DNA from: Maniola hyperantus
Taxonomy: Eukaryota; Arthropoda; Insecta; Lepidoptera; Nymphalidae
Reading direction: 5' to 3'
DNA: 64,000 nucleotides
NCBI RefSeq assembly: GCF_902806685.2
Contig: NC_048554.1
Coordinates: 3,162,001 to 3,226,000, forward strand
Position 1 is the first letter of the stretch. Each line of letters opens with the position of its first letter. A program made the translations under genes and the position numbers. Under the pieces are notes generated by a model. The model was not told the DNA's origin. It searched no databases and saw nothing but the letters and a program-made list of their open reading frames with translations. Below, in pieces: positions 12,601 through 23,141 of this stretch.

Positions 12601-12970
12601 AACTTGCCACTGACCTCGATATCTGTAGGTAAGTATTTCAAAGTTCCGGGGATATTATAGAACACCTTGAACGTTAATAAGCTCATGTCCATGTCTTTTA
12701 TCTAGACGTTCGAGCACGTAGGTACTTCATTGCCTATACAATTATTGTACTGTAACTAACTAACTACCTTATCATTATTTATTCTTGCATAATAATATAC
12801 CTACATAGGCCTTTTATTCAAAAGCAATTAAGTGTAGTAGAATTATTTATGCATAGATATTTAAATCGAATCGACCTACTGTTTAAAAAATACATAAGCA
12901 CTCTAACAAAGATATTGATATGTCTTAACCTAGTACATGGTGAATAAGTGGGGTAGGGTTTATAATCAAC

Positions 12971-13191
12971 TAGCTTATGCTCACGACTTCGTCTGCGTGG
13001 ACTATACAAATTTCAAACCCCTATTTCACCCCCTTAGGGGTTGAATTCTCAAAAATCCTTTCTTAGCGGATGCCTACGTCGTAATAGCCATCTGTATGCC
13101 AAATTTCAGCCCGATCCGTCCAATAGTTTGAGCTGTGCGTTGATAGATCAGTCAGTCAGACAGTCACCTTTTCCTTTTATATATTTAGATA
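12971..13191 (+). repeat. Repeat D copy
   Basis: The copy starts TAGCTTATGCTCACGACTTC and contains GGGGTTGAATTCTCAAAAAT, CTTAGCGGATGCCTACGTCG and TTTCAGCCCGATCCGTCCAA. It ends in a GATAGATCAGTCAGTCAGAC run and a TTTATATATTTAGAT tail. Other copies are at 34,806-35,012 (minus), 47,064-47,235, 48,545-48,751 and 60,980-61,190. The mechanism is not determined from sequence alone. Confidence 0.7.
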
Positions 13192-13234
13192 TTGGAATGC
13201 ATGAATAATAAATGAAATGAAATGAACTATTAAC

Positions 13235-13367
13235 TTCACAGTGAGTGATATTGAATTACTTAAAACGCACATAACTCCGAAAAGTTAGAGGTGCGTGCTC
13301 GGGATTGAACCCCCGACCTCCAGAATTATAGAAGACGGACGTCGTAACCACTAGGCTATCACAGCTC
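13235..13367 (-). repeat. SINE family A head
   Basis: On the minus strand this reads as the tRNA-like head: GAGCTGTGATAGCCTAGTGG (A-box region), the GACGTCCGTC stem and GGGGGTTCAATCCCGAGCAC (B-box), then the ACTTTTCGGAGTTATGTGCG body. It supports a Pol III-transcribed SINE. Confidence 0.75.
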
Positions 13368-13609
13368 TTCTTTTTAAGAAGAGTGTATTCATCCAAGAGT
13401 GAATTACAGTGGTTCAGCGATAAACTGTCATAGTTAAAAATGCAATTTTGTACTTAGGAGGATATTAGCGAAGTAATGTTGGTAAACACTTGTTCAATAT
13501 GAGCTTATGTGAAAGCTCAGTCAGCAGATTCTGTCAGAAGGATGTGGACACCAATGCACGTATCGTCTGCAACTGCAACTGTCCAGCCTTGATAAGCGCA
13601 GCAAAGTAC

Positions 13610-13835
13610 TCACAGGTCAGTTGATGACTCCCTGTGATATCTAGGCACTCGCCTCTAACCCATCTTCTTCATAATACTCTTGGTAGAGCAATCGTGGTCA
13701 TCACGAAGTGCGACGTCTTTGTGGGTATATGTTATGTGCCCCACGAGCATTCGCCATTTCTCCCTGCTGAGTGCTGACTGATAGCCTGGTACACTCGTGC
13801 AAGGGCCGCCCACACCTCAGGCTTGGATTATAAAC
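13610..13835 (-). pseudogene. LINE C-terminal remnant
   Basis: On the minus strand this matches the fragment at 61,595-61,805, sharing GTGGGCGGCCCTTGCACGAG, ACCAGGCT and CAGCAGGGAGAAATGGCGAA. The related copy translates as WTDQIKSAVGGPLHECTRL, typical of the end of moth RTE-like reverse transcriptases. Stops and frameshifts make it inactive. Confidence 0.6.
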
Positions 13836-13844
13836 CACTAGCTG

Positions 13845-14062
13845 AAGCCCGCGACTTCGTACGCATGGATTTAGGTTTTGAAAATCCCGAGGGAACTCTT
13901 TGATTTTCCGGGATAAAAAGTAGCCTATGTCACTCTCCGGGTCTTAACATTATACCCATGCCAAAATCACGTCGATCCGTATTGCTCCGTTGCGACGTGA
14001 TTGAAGGACAAACCAACAAACAAACACACTTTCGCATTTATAATAGGGGTAGTGATAGCCAG
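13845..14062 (+). repeat. Repeat E (RTE-like tail)
   Basis: This is a well-preserved copy: GCCCGCGACTTCGTACGCAT, TTTGATTTTCCGGGATAAAA, GTCACTCTCCGGGTCTTAAC and CAAACACACTTTCGCATTTA, ending in TATAATAGGGGTAGTGATAG. It lies just upstream of the promoter of the secreted-protein gene. Confidence 0.65.
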
Positions 14063-14390
14063 GTTTATATAGTCGGCAGACGTCGAGGACTAATTAAAAA
14101 TTGGGGAGACGCAATGACGCTAGGCTATGGCCAATTCGTCCATCTGCAGATAAACCCAAAATAATAGAAGAAAATTACTCTGCGAAGCTTCTGACTTTTT
14201 TCAGTTAGATTTTCTTTTACTAATCGATGTTCCGTAGCTTCCTATCAAAGTTAACTTGGATATAAGTAGACCCCAACCCCTCTGCCAACATGGAATATCA
14301 GGCTGGGGTTGCCTTTGTGTACCTTTAAAGTCTTAAAAAAGTAGATCACGTGCGACTGGGCCGGTAGAAAGTGAAACTTTGAAAGGTTGC

Positions 14391-14426
14391 TATAAAAATA
14401 GTAGCACCCGGTACAAAGAGGTTAGT
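14391..14426 (+). promoter_or_regulatory. TATA box and initiator of the secreted-protein gene
   Basis: A TATAAAAATA box at 14,391-14,400 is followed 30 bp later by GTTAGTG at 14,421, close to the insect initiator TCAGT. Transcription from there gives a 44-nt leader with no upstream ATG before the ATG at 14,465. The spacing is textbook for a TATA/Inr promoter, but the link to the coding exons 6 kb away rests on splice logic. Confidence 0.5.
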
Positions 14427-14464
14427 GCGGGCGAGACCCTGTAGTGAAGTGGTTCAACGGAGAC

Positions 14465-17400
14465 ATGGTCAGTTTTAGTTTATTGTGATTAAGTATTTGG
14501 ATATTTTTTTTCTTTAAGATTTCTCGTGGATATTTTGTAAGTGATGAAGTTTGGAACGTGTTTTGGAATTTTTAGATAATCTAAGTATTTAGATCAGTTA
14601 CCTAGGTACTACTTTTACAAAATCTGAAATTTCAATTTTATTGTTACGTGTATCTACGTGTACTTAATCCTTAATTTTTAAATTTTTTTAAAAATGTATT
14701 TGTCGTCCAGTTCTTACCTATGTTTAAAAATTGTAGCCAGCTCATCGGAAAGGTAGTTTAACAACACAACAGACAAATAAACAAACAAACAGACCGACAA
14801 TAAGTAATGAGAGTTAATAAAAACGTGTTATGAATGATGACCGTTATTGAGAAGAAAAACTACGTGCTCTATCAAACTATAAAAAGCGAGTTTTAGTTTT
14901 TCTTTTCAGAAAGCCTTTTCATTTTAAAAAAATACCTAAGGAAATAAAATATTAATTTTACTATTTGTCTAGTAGATAGATATAAGTTAATAGGTACGTT
15001 ATATAAGATAATACGTACGTCAATACCTAAGCTCTGCTAACGTTTAGGTACCCAGGTATATCTTACTACTTGGCTATTATTAAATTATTCGTCAAAAAGG
15101 AAAAGTGGAAAAAGCGAAAATGAAAGTTCTTACATAACATTTATATCCGTCATAAAGTAAGTATTTTTAAGTGTTCCTAGTTAACTGCATGTAATATTTT
15201 GCATCCTAGCATTATATTCGCAAAATAAATTAAAAACGAAAGTAGACTTACTATCATTTGCATATGTAAATAATAATTATCTAAAGTCAAAACATAACGT
15301 TAGAGTGGGCGTAAGAATATTTTCACGCATGAAAAGCAATTGTCTAAGTTAAATTAACTATTGCTATTATTAACCAATTAAATGCGTATTTTTCAGAGCG
15401 TGAACCAATTCGTTCCCAAGGCCAATGTGTATTTTCTTTCACAACTGAAATTAACAGTGGAGTAATGCAAATTTTCACAAACATAACAATGAACCAACTA
15501 ACTAGGTAATTAATTACCTACTAAAGAATTACGTAGGTACGTAAACCTTGGTGAAGAAACTCAGTAGGTACTTAGAATTGTAGGCAGATTCTTGAATCTC
15601 ATCAACTTTCAGGACAATTGCGTTTAGACAGCACTTAATCTGATACTTAGAAATAAAGTCAGAGATTAGTGATTGTTAAGATAAGTAGACAAACGCATAA
15701 CCCTCCTTTGGGCTTCGCAGTACTCGGGTAAAAATAAAGAGTGTTTTAAAATGTTCTAATATAAAAGTACCTAAGTAATAAGGAATTCTAATTCTGTTTT
15801 TAAGTAAAGAATTAGTTTTATCCTTGTATATAAATATAGGACTTCCCTGATTCAGCAGTATATTGAAACAAACGAATAAGTCAGAACTATTTTTTTTCTT
15901 TTTATTTGAAGCTGTGACCTGCACCAAGTCCCTGTATCACGTCAACCGACTCTGATCGCAATCAATTTTCTGAAACTCCTCACCAATAAGTCCTACTTGT
16001 GGCTGCCAGAAACATCAGCACTTTCCTGATTACAATTTGACAAGCTTCCTCTGCGTGAAGGTACGATGTTTTTTCCTAGATGAATGCTATGTTTATGCAA
16101 TCCAAAATTAAAAGCAAGCTTCCAAAATTATCAATTCAAAACTTTTTCATAACTACCTACATATTAGGAAAATATCGAAACAAACGCCCACGCCACGCCT
16201 TCGCATGCATTAAAAAAATTGTACAATAACCTATCTAAGTACCTACCTACTAGATCTTTTCGTTTTAACCTTTTATGTGCCATATAAGGTCGTATCTAAT
16301 TTTCGGACTAGATATCTACTTATTCATAAAATACTTTTGTCACCCACAGTCAGTTTTTCCGTTATAACTTTTCACCGTCGCTTCTGAAAACCTAGCCTTT
16401 TCTCCAAGAGATTTTAGGTAGGTACTTACATCTACTATACTATATAAAATTCAGATCTCTATAAATCGGATGAAATCCAGATTTCCTATAAGTATATCGT
16501 CACCCAATGATACCTTTCGCAAATAGCCTTGGTATATGCGTAATGGACACAGAATACATAAGAACGTACCCTGCGAGCGAGAAACTCCGTAATTTGAAGT
16601 AAATTGCCTTCAAACATTATGGTTAGCATCAAGTGCCTAAGTAAGTAGGTACAATCGATTTTCTACGTCAATGACATATTTTTGATTGTGTAATTATTAC
16701 CTATCATTTGCGATACAGTTAGCTTACGGCGAATAACGATTTGGGTAATTAGGTATAATTTCTTCCATAAACTGCAAAAATAAGTATTTAGGTAGTTTGA
16801 TAAATTATTTTTCGACAATTGGCTATATGGAGGATTCCTAGGCCTTTAAGATTTTTATATTCTAGTTTAATCAAGGAACTTCATGCCTACCAGATATTAT
16901 TGATAGTTGGATTTAGTCATCTAGAGTTGGACAAAGTGGTCTCTGCAAATTGTACGCTTTTTATAGCAAACTGCTCTCCACAGTCCGACTTCAATAAATT
17001 ACTTATCCGAATTCAAGATAATAATGCTCACTGTGGGTTTGGATATAGTCCACCACGCTGGTCAAGTGTGGATTGGCAGACTTCACCACCTTTGAGAACA
17101 TTTTAAAGAACTCTCAGGTATGGAGATTTACTTACGATTTTAATTGCTTGAATCGCACATTTAACTTTGAAAAGTTAGAAGTGTGTGCGTGCTGAACCCC
17201 CGAATCGGCATTGTATGTGACGGACCCCGGTTCATGAGTATCTACTTATCTAGGTACATTCAATTTTGTTTAAATTCAAAACCATCTCCTTTTCAAATTA
17301 TTGTTTGACAAAAAACTTAAAACCACCAAATACCACTTAGGTATGTACCTACGGAACATAAAAGCGTTTAGTTGTGCAGTCACGTCTTTATAGTTATACG

Positions 17401-20400
17401 GTACATTAAGTTAAATGTAGCAAGTAAAAGTGATTTCGCAAGAGACCTTGATTTTGTTCTGACATAAATGTTTTGTTGTAGCAGTAAATACATTAAGTAG
17501 ATACCTACACTTAAGTACGAGTATTACCATGAGTTTTACTCTCAATTGGTCACCAGGCAGCATTGCCTTTCACTTACACGGAACCTTTTGAAGGTTAACC
17601 GGATTGGGCGGCTGCCTGGAGGCGGTCGTGGTTGATCAATCTTTGAAATTCAAAATGCTGATTGCTCCCAATAAGGTAATGTCAGCTGCTGTAAACATAC
17701 GTAATAAAAACATGTACCTAGGTAGAAACTTTTACTTTCTTTGTTGATGACTCTTGACTCTCTTAATTTGAACAACAAAATGATTAATAATTTGAAAGAG
17801 CTAAAATTTCAAACATTGCAGTTAAGCCACTAATTTGTATGCTATGAGTAGCAATTTAAGTTAAATGAGATGAAAAGTTTATTAACAACAACATTTTCAT
17901 CATCATCAACAACCGATAGACGTCCACTGCTGGGCATAGGTCTCTTGTAGGTACTTCCACACGCCTGACGCCACGGTCCTGCGCTGTCTGAATCCAGCGG
18001 CATTAACAAGTTTTGTTTTTAAAACTCTAAAAATTAAATGACAAATTAAAACCTATTACAATAATGCACATAAGTTTGGAAACATCAGTGGATTTATTCT
18101 AAGTAGGTATGTACTTACTACTTCGAACTTCGGACTTTATAAAATAGAGGAACTTTAAACTTAAATTTTTCAAACCCATATTTTCGTGTCCTACCCTTTT
18201 CTACAGTTACAATTTTTGATTACGTAGGCGACAAAATGAAAATTTCGAAACCTCGTGAACAATATCGATTTCCAACTTTAATTATTATGCAGGCAGATAC
18301 ATTTCATTAATTAAATGACGCGAGATTAAAACTGTTTCGATTTGCTGTTTGGAATTACTTCAATGCTTTGTACTTTCTAAAATAATGAGCGCAAGTAACG
18401 TAACGTCCGATCCGATTTCAAAAACAGCTGCTTTATTAGGGTTGGCATCTGGCCAGCGTTCCTGAACTATTGTCTCCTGAATTTGGTTCACCATATTTTA
18501 CGTAAGATCGTAGGAAATTGTCCAATAATGCACATTTATAATGTAAAACCATCTCTACCACTTCTTTCACACTATTATTTTTTAAATGATTTGTTAAATA
18601 CATTGATATGCTTTATTAGGCCTAATTTATTTATAGCTGTAAGGACTATAGGTACCTACTAATCTATTATTTAATCTAAAAAAATAAAAATATAGATAGG
18701 TAATAAATTCTTAAAAAATGGACTTGGTTTCTTAGCAGCCCTATCTTGACCAACAAAAGATTTGCCACCAGACGTGGGAAAGATTTTTGCATAACAAGTT
18801 TCGCTTTTTCGCACATACCCGATAATTCGGAAACTGAAATAATGATTATGTAGGCTTGTCACATAAGTAGTTTGTTTCGCCTGTCATTTGATGATTAGAA
18901 CATGATGCCTCCTGTGAATTCTTAGTAAGACCCAAATATTGCAAACTAAGCAGTTTATATAATACATGGATGGAATATCGATTGTATACCTAGCTTGGGG
19001 TTGCAGGGTCTCAAACACGGCTGAAAAATAAAGATCGGTTGATTAAAATAAAAATATTTTGGTGGGATAGGCAGGTAATATGTAACTACATACTACTACC
19101 CGTAATATTCCAATCCATTTAACGTATAATAAGGTACGCGAGCCAAATATTTTATTATGTAAATGGATATATAATATAATTATTACTATGAGTTTCTTCC
19201 ATCTATATTTACACTTATTCACCACAGAATAACTTTCGCTTACGCAATTTATACAATACAGGTACAAGTAATTAATAGTTTTAACTTTTAACAATTCGAT
19301 TTGCTTGACTAGTTATGTTGTTATGCAAAAAGTTACTATAATAGATATTTATCTCATTATAATCTTTTGATCCATAGCAAATAGCTTATAGCGAGTAATT
19401 ATAAATCGTTGGGTAACAGATACAGAGATTTCATGATTGTGCTTACACTTGGTACAAGCCTAGTTTGCTCTATCTGTGATTTTATTTCTATTATCTTCAA
19501 ACGATCCGGCTCCAAGGACCATAATTATTCATACGCAAAACGAATGTTGTAAGGAGTAGAGCAATTTAATAAAAGTATCGATACCTTCGACCTTATAAAC
19601 ATTTATCTGGACTGAGAGACTATAATTTAGAAATTATAAATTCTCTAATCCGGGAATCTGGCACCTCCCACCTATAAGACCACAGCGCTTACCACTGCAC
19701 CAGGGAGGTTGTCATACGTAATACGTACATATACGTAAAGTACGATACTGTGCATATTATACGCAAATTATAAAGTAAAAGTTGCTTAAAAATCAAAGCA
19801 TATACAGCTACAATAGCACGCGTGTAAGCTCCAATTACAATCTTGCGTAATACCAACGGCTCGTGACCAGTCTTACAAGTATTACCTTACCACATCTCAC
19901 TCAAGGAATAAGTAGATAAGTACTGACTACTGAACTACTGACATACTCCAATCAATCTCAGAAGCTGCGTGCCTCGGACGACCATTCAGTCACGCACTAC
20001 GGCTTATGAATTACATTTACAAAGTATTTATGTGTCATAGTAATCATCGAGGACGTATACGTTTAGTCAGTGACCGGTCGAGATGGCAATCGGGGAAGGA
20101 ACGCCTCGCACAGCCCCCACGCTAACCCTGTGCGGGCGAGCGCGGGTGAAGTGCGGGTATGCGGGGCGTCCCCTTATGTGAACAGTACAATACAATACTT
20201 TGAACAGTAGCAACACAGTTGTCTTTGGTTTTGTCTGTTAATATGTCCGACCTAGTTGTGTGAGGAATTATTGCGTGTTTTATAAAGAAGTCGACATGTT
20301 AGCTCTGAACCTAAATTAAATACAGTTATTCAAGCTTCCAGTAGAGTACTTTTATTTCATAAGTCCTTACACCTTATACAATCACTTACTACACCCTACT

Positions 20401-22778
20401 TATTACACCCTATTGCAATCTCGACGCTGTTTTCACAAACGATTAAGTAGTTTTAAATGGTAGATCGCTGTCCTTTAAAACTTTAAAGACTTAGAGACAG
20501 CTGTTTCATATTAAATATAATATGACGACTTATACCTTTGAACTGATCTAAATATTTATTTTTAAGATCGGAAGAAGTTTCATTACCTACTTCAGTTGTC
20601 TTTCCTTCACCGTCATGATTTCTTTCATCATTAGTCTTAGATTTTTAATTAATTTATCATTTTCTTTGCAGCATTTCATAATCTTCACGGCGTTCCTCGC
20701 TATGGCCAGTGCCATGCCGTCATTCATAGCAGTACCGGCGGATCAGATCGCTTTTGTAGACCTCACACAGTTACGAGCTAGAAGATTACCAAGACAGACC
20801 CTACCTGAAGCTTTGTATGAACACAACTACCATCCAATACCGTTGCAGAATTATAAGCAAGGAAGTAAGTATCTCATCACCATCATCAACCGTTAGACAT
20901 CCACTGCTGGACATAGGTCTCTTGTAGGGACTTCTACACGCCACGGGCTTGCGCCGCCTGAATCCTGCGGCTCCTTGCGATTCGTCTAACTGAGTTAATA
21001 CCAACTTACCTACAAATCAATAGAATCCCTAAAACACCAATAATTTTAAATAATTGATTAGATTCTCAATCAGACAGCTTCAAAATATAGAGCGTAAAGC
21101 AGTCGACATATTTTAATATATTATGTAATTGAGTTGTAAGTAATATCCAAAGAAAATCTCAAATTTTTGATTTGAATAATTTTTTTAACATATACTTAGC
21201 TTTTGTCCGCTACTTCATCCGCTTGATATACCTACAAACGAACAAATTACTTTTTCTAATATTAGTTTAGATTACTCATTTGCATGTCAATTCGTTTAAC
21301 GACGTATTTATAGGCTTGTGTTACCGTTTTGTAAGCATCGATCTTACAGCATATTATTATAAGTACCGTAACGCTTGGTAGATAATGGCTAATGATATTA
21401 TTCAATTCCACGATTCAATTCATAATAATTTCTGAAGAGCTTGTATTGTTACTCATAAATTTCAAAGAAAGCGCACGGAACGCAATACATAACCATCGGC
21501 TTAGGATTATCAATCATGGTTATTGGCTCGTCACGTACCTACATTCAAAGGATTAGCTTTCTAAAATGGAGTTTGATTTCATATTCATATTGAATACCCT
21601 ATTTGCAAACATACCATTTGCAATTGTAACTTTCTTCTATTGTTCTGTCTTTAATAGGCGATTAGTTATAGTCAGTTACATACCTAAATCGTTACTCCCT
21701 GGAATTTAAACTAGGGTTATGCAAAACAGTTCGTTGGATGTAATGTTTCTAAGATGGTAAATCACTTTCAATTTCTTGTCGACACATAATAATTATAGAT
21801 TGTACCTTTGCCGTAGTTTGATTATTACCTTCCGTAAGCAGCAAGTAAATTATGGACGGATATTTTAAACATTATAATGTGCTTGGATAAGATTATAATC
21901 TGGGAACAACGTTGCTGCTGTTGTTACTTAAGTAGTTAATCTATTTTGTGGATAATTATATATTTGCTTCATTGTGTACTTGGTTCTTAATTTTTTTTTT
22001 TTAATAAGAATATTAGCCATGTTAAAATGACTAATATTCCCCTTTCCTCTCCAACTAAGCGTCAGGCTTGTGCTAGGAGTAGGTACGACAATAGTGCAAC
22101 GGGCGGGGTTTGAACCGTCGACCTTTCGGTTTTCAGTCCACTCCTTTACCGGTTGAGCTATTGAGGCTCTAATTAAATTAAAATTATAATGCTGGCAATG
22201 AGAATTTTGCATTACCTAGTTTTAAGTCAAGTTTAAAATACGAGTAGCTTGTAACCGTAATTATTATAATTACTTACGTAATTGGTGTTGCTGAATTGTG
22301 TCAATATTGGCTCCTTTATTGAACAATGAGGTCACCATAAAAATATATAGTACCTAAATAGAAAAGGTGTTTTTATAACTTTGCTTTTGAAGGAGGTACA
22401 AATTTTGTTATAAGACCTCTATTCCGAAACATTTTTGTACAATACTTAGATAACAATACATAGATTGAACATGACTAGTTACTTTCTTACTTTACATTTA
22501 TAGTTGTTGGTTGGTGCGAATTCAATTTTTTGAGATAAGTAGTTATAAATATAACCTCCTTTGTTTCAGCCGTAGCCCTCGCCCCACCTCCTGCGCCAGG
22601 AGCCATTGCAAGATTACAAGCTAAATCTCAAGATGAAGAGTCTAGCCCAGCAAACTCAGGCGCAGTCGCACAAATAGCAGAAAGACCACCTGACTTCGGA
22701 GAATATGTTGATTTTGGGGCCCATACCGGTGATAATGGTGCTTTTGGGTGGTACGCAGACTATCCTGTTAGGAAATAG
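14465..22778 (+). CDS. Small secreted protein, possibly cuticular (134 aa, 3 exons)
   Basis: Proposed exons are 14,465-14,467 (ATG only, donor GTCAGT), 20,672-20,864 (acceptor TTTCTTTGCAG, donor GTAAGT) and 22,570-22,778 (acceptor TTGTTTCAG). Phases agree and give 134 aa. The protein opens with a hydrophobic signal peptide (HFIIFTAFLAMASA), then a basic stretch RARRLPRQ that could be a processing site, an Ala/Pro-rich middle (APPPAPGAIARLQA) and a Gly/aromatic tail (DFGEYVDFGAHTG, then GAFGWYADYP). A first intron that splits the signal peptide off after the start codon is typical of insect cuticular-protein genes. Alternative start: exon 2 is open back to an ATG at 20,615, preceded by TTCAGTTG, which would give a longer hydrophobic N-terminus without the 6.2-kb intron. 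Exons 2 and 3 are well supported; exon 1 is inferred. I do not recognise the exact family. Confidence 0.7.
17030..17215 (-). repeat. SINE family A, degraded
   Basis: It contains GTGGGTTTGGATATAGTCCA, CCACGCTGGTCAAGTGTGGA, ACCTTTGAGAACATTTT and GAAAAGTTAGAAGTGTGTGC, followed by CTGAACCCCCGA where the B-box should be. The head is damaged. Confidence 0.6.
17895..18005 (-). pseudogene. RTE LINE C-terminal scrap
   Basis: The + strand shows CAACCGATAGACGTCCACTG, CTGGGCATAGGTCTCTTGTA and CTGAATCCAGCGGC. This is the complement of the region encoding the QAAQDRS/W-WTS end of RTE-type reverse transcriptases. A sister copy lies at 20,880-20,990. Confidence 0.55.
19628..19715 (-). repeat. SINE family C head (tRNA-like)
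   Basis: On the minus strand CCTCCCTGGTGCAGTGGTAA, GCGCTGTGGTCTTATAGGTG and CCAGATTCCCGGATTAGAGA form a tRNA-like 5' half. It is similar to the copy at 12,444-12,560. Confidence 0.5.
20064..20177. mobile_element. GC-rich foldback MITE, truncated copy
   Basis: It begins near GACCGGTCGAGATGGCAATC and ends in GCGGGGCGTCCCCTTATG. It shares the interior of the copies at 3,425 and 52,074 but lacks the right terminal repeat. Confidence 0.55.
20880..20990 (-). pseudogene. RTE LINE C-terminal scrap in intron 2
   Basis: CAACCGTTAGACATCCACTG, TGGACATAGGTCTCTTGTAG and CCTGAATCCTGCGGCTCCTT match the piece at 17,895. It sits only about 15 bp after the exon 2 splice donor of the secreted-protein gene, so part of the intron start is repeat-derived. 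Confidence 0.6.
22012..22172 (-). repeat. SINE family B (tRNA-derived head)
   Basis: The minus strand reads GAGCCTCAATAGCTCAACCG, then TAAAGGAGTGGACTGAAAAC and GACGGTTCAAACCCCGCCCG. This keeps the D-arm/A-box, an anticodon-like stem with CTGAAAAC, and a B-box, and resembles a tRNA-Phe-like ancestor. The body ends in GGAAAGGGGAATATTAG. Copies are at 43,872-44,032 and 60,412-60,473. Mismatched arms and the missing CCA-proximal stem argue against a working tRNA gene. Confidence 0.7.
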
Positions 22779-22998
22779 GAAATATAGATCACAAAACAGA
22801 TGATAAAAGTTTGTTAATAGTTTAAGGTGTTCTAAAAGTATTATTTGTTTCAAATGAACACGTTAAACTAAAAATGTTTTAGTAAAGTGATCAAAGACTT
22901 TAGAGTATTTTGAATGATTCTTGCCAATTTACATTTTTTGGCATGAAAGCAAAACTCGAGTTACCAAAGACAGTATTCTTGAAAGATTTAGAAATTAA

Positions 22999-23004
22999 AA
23001 TAAA
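22999..23004 (+). terminator. Polyadenylation signal AATAAA
   Basis: The first AATAAA after the stop codon of the secreted-protein gene lies 221 bp downstream, a reasonable 3' UTR length. Confidence 0.45.
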
Positions 23005-23141
23005 TTTTTAAAGCAGAATTACCGCACATTTGTTTTAGACGGTGAATTCCGCTTCATGCACGTTTTTTAAATGAATGTTTTAATGAATGTTCCTTTTATT
23101 ACTTTAATGTTTATGTTAACAAAGTAAACTGTGATATGTCG

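Larger units (their letters stand above)
14468..20671 (+). other. First intron of the secreted-protein gene
   Basis: This is a 6.2-kb stretch without coding sequence. It holds a SINE-A piece (17,030-17,215), a LINE C-terminal scrap on the minus strand (17,895-18,005), a SINE-C head (19,628-19,715) and a foldback MITE (20,064-20,177). Long first introns in cuticular genes often carry enhancers; I see no specific site that I can name. Confidence 0.45.

Noticed and set aside
12318..12692. 124-codon minus frame as a gene
   Set aside because: It covers repeat C and a tRNA-like SINE head; no domain is visible.
22012..22172. Working tRNA gene on the minus strand (tRNA-Phe-like)
   Set aside because: A and B boxes are present but the acceptor stem does not close, and the same unit with a non-tRNA tail recurs at 43,872 and 60,412, so it is a SINE.
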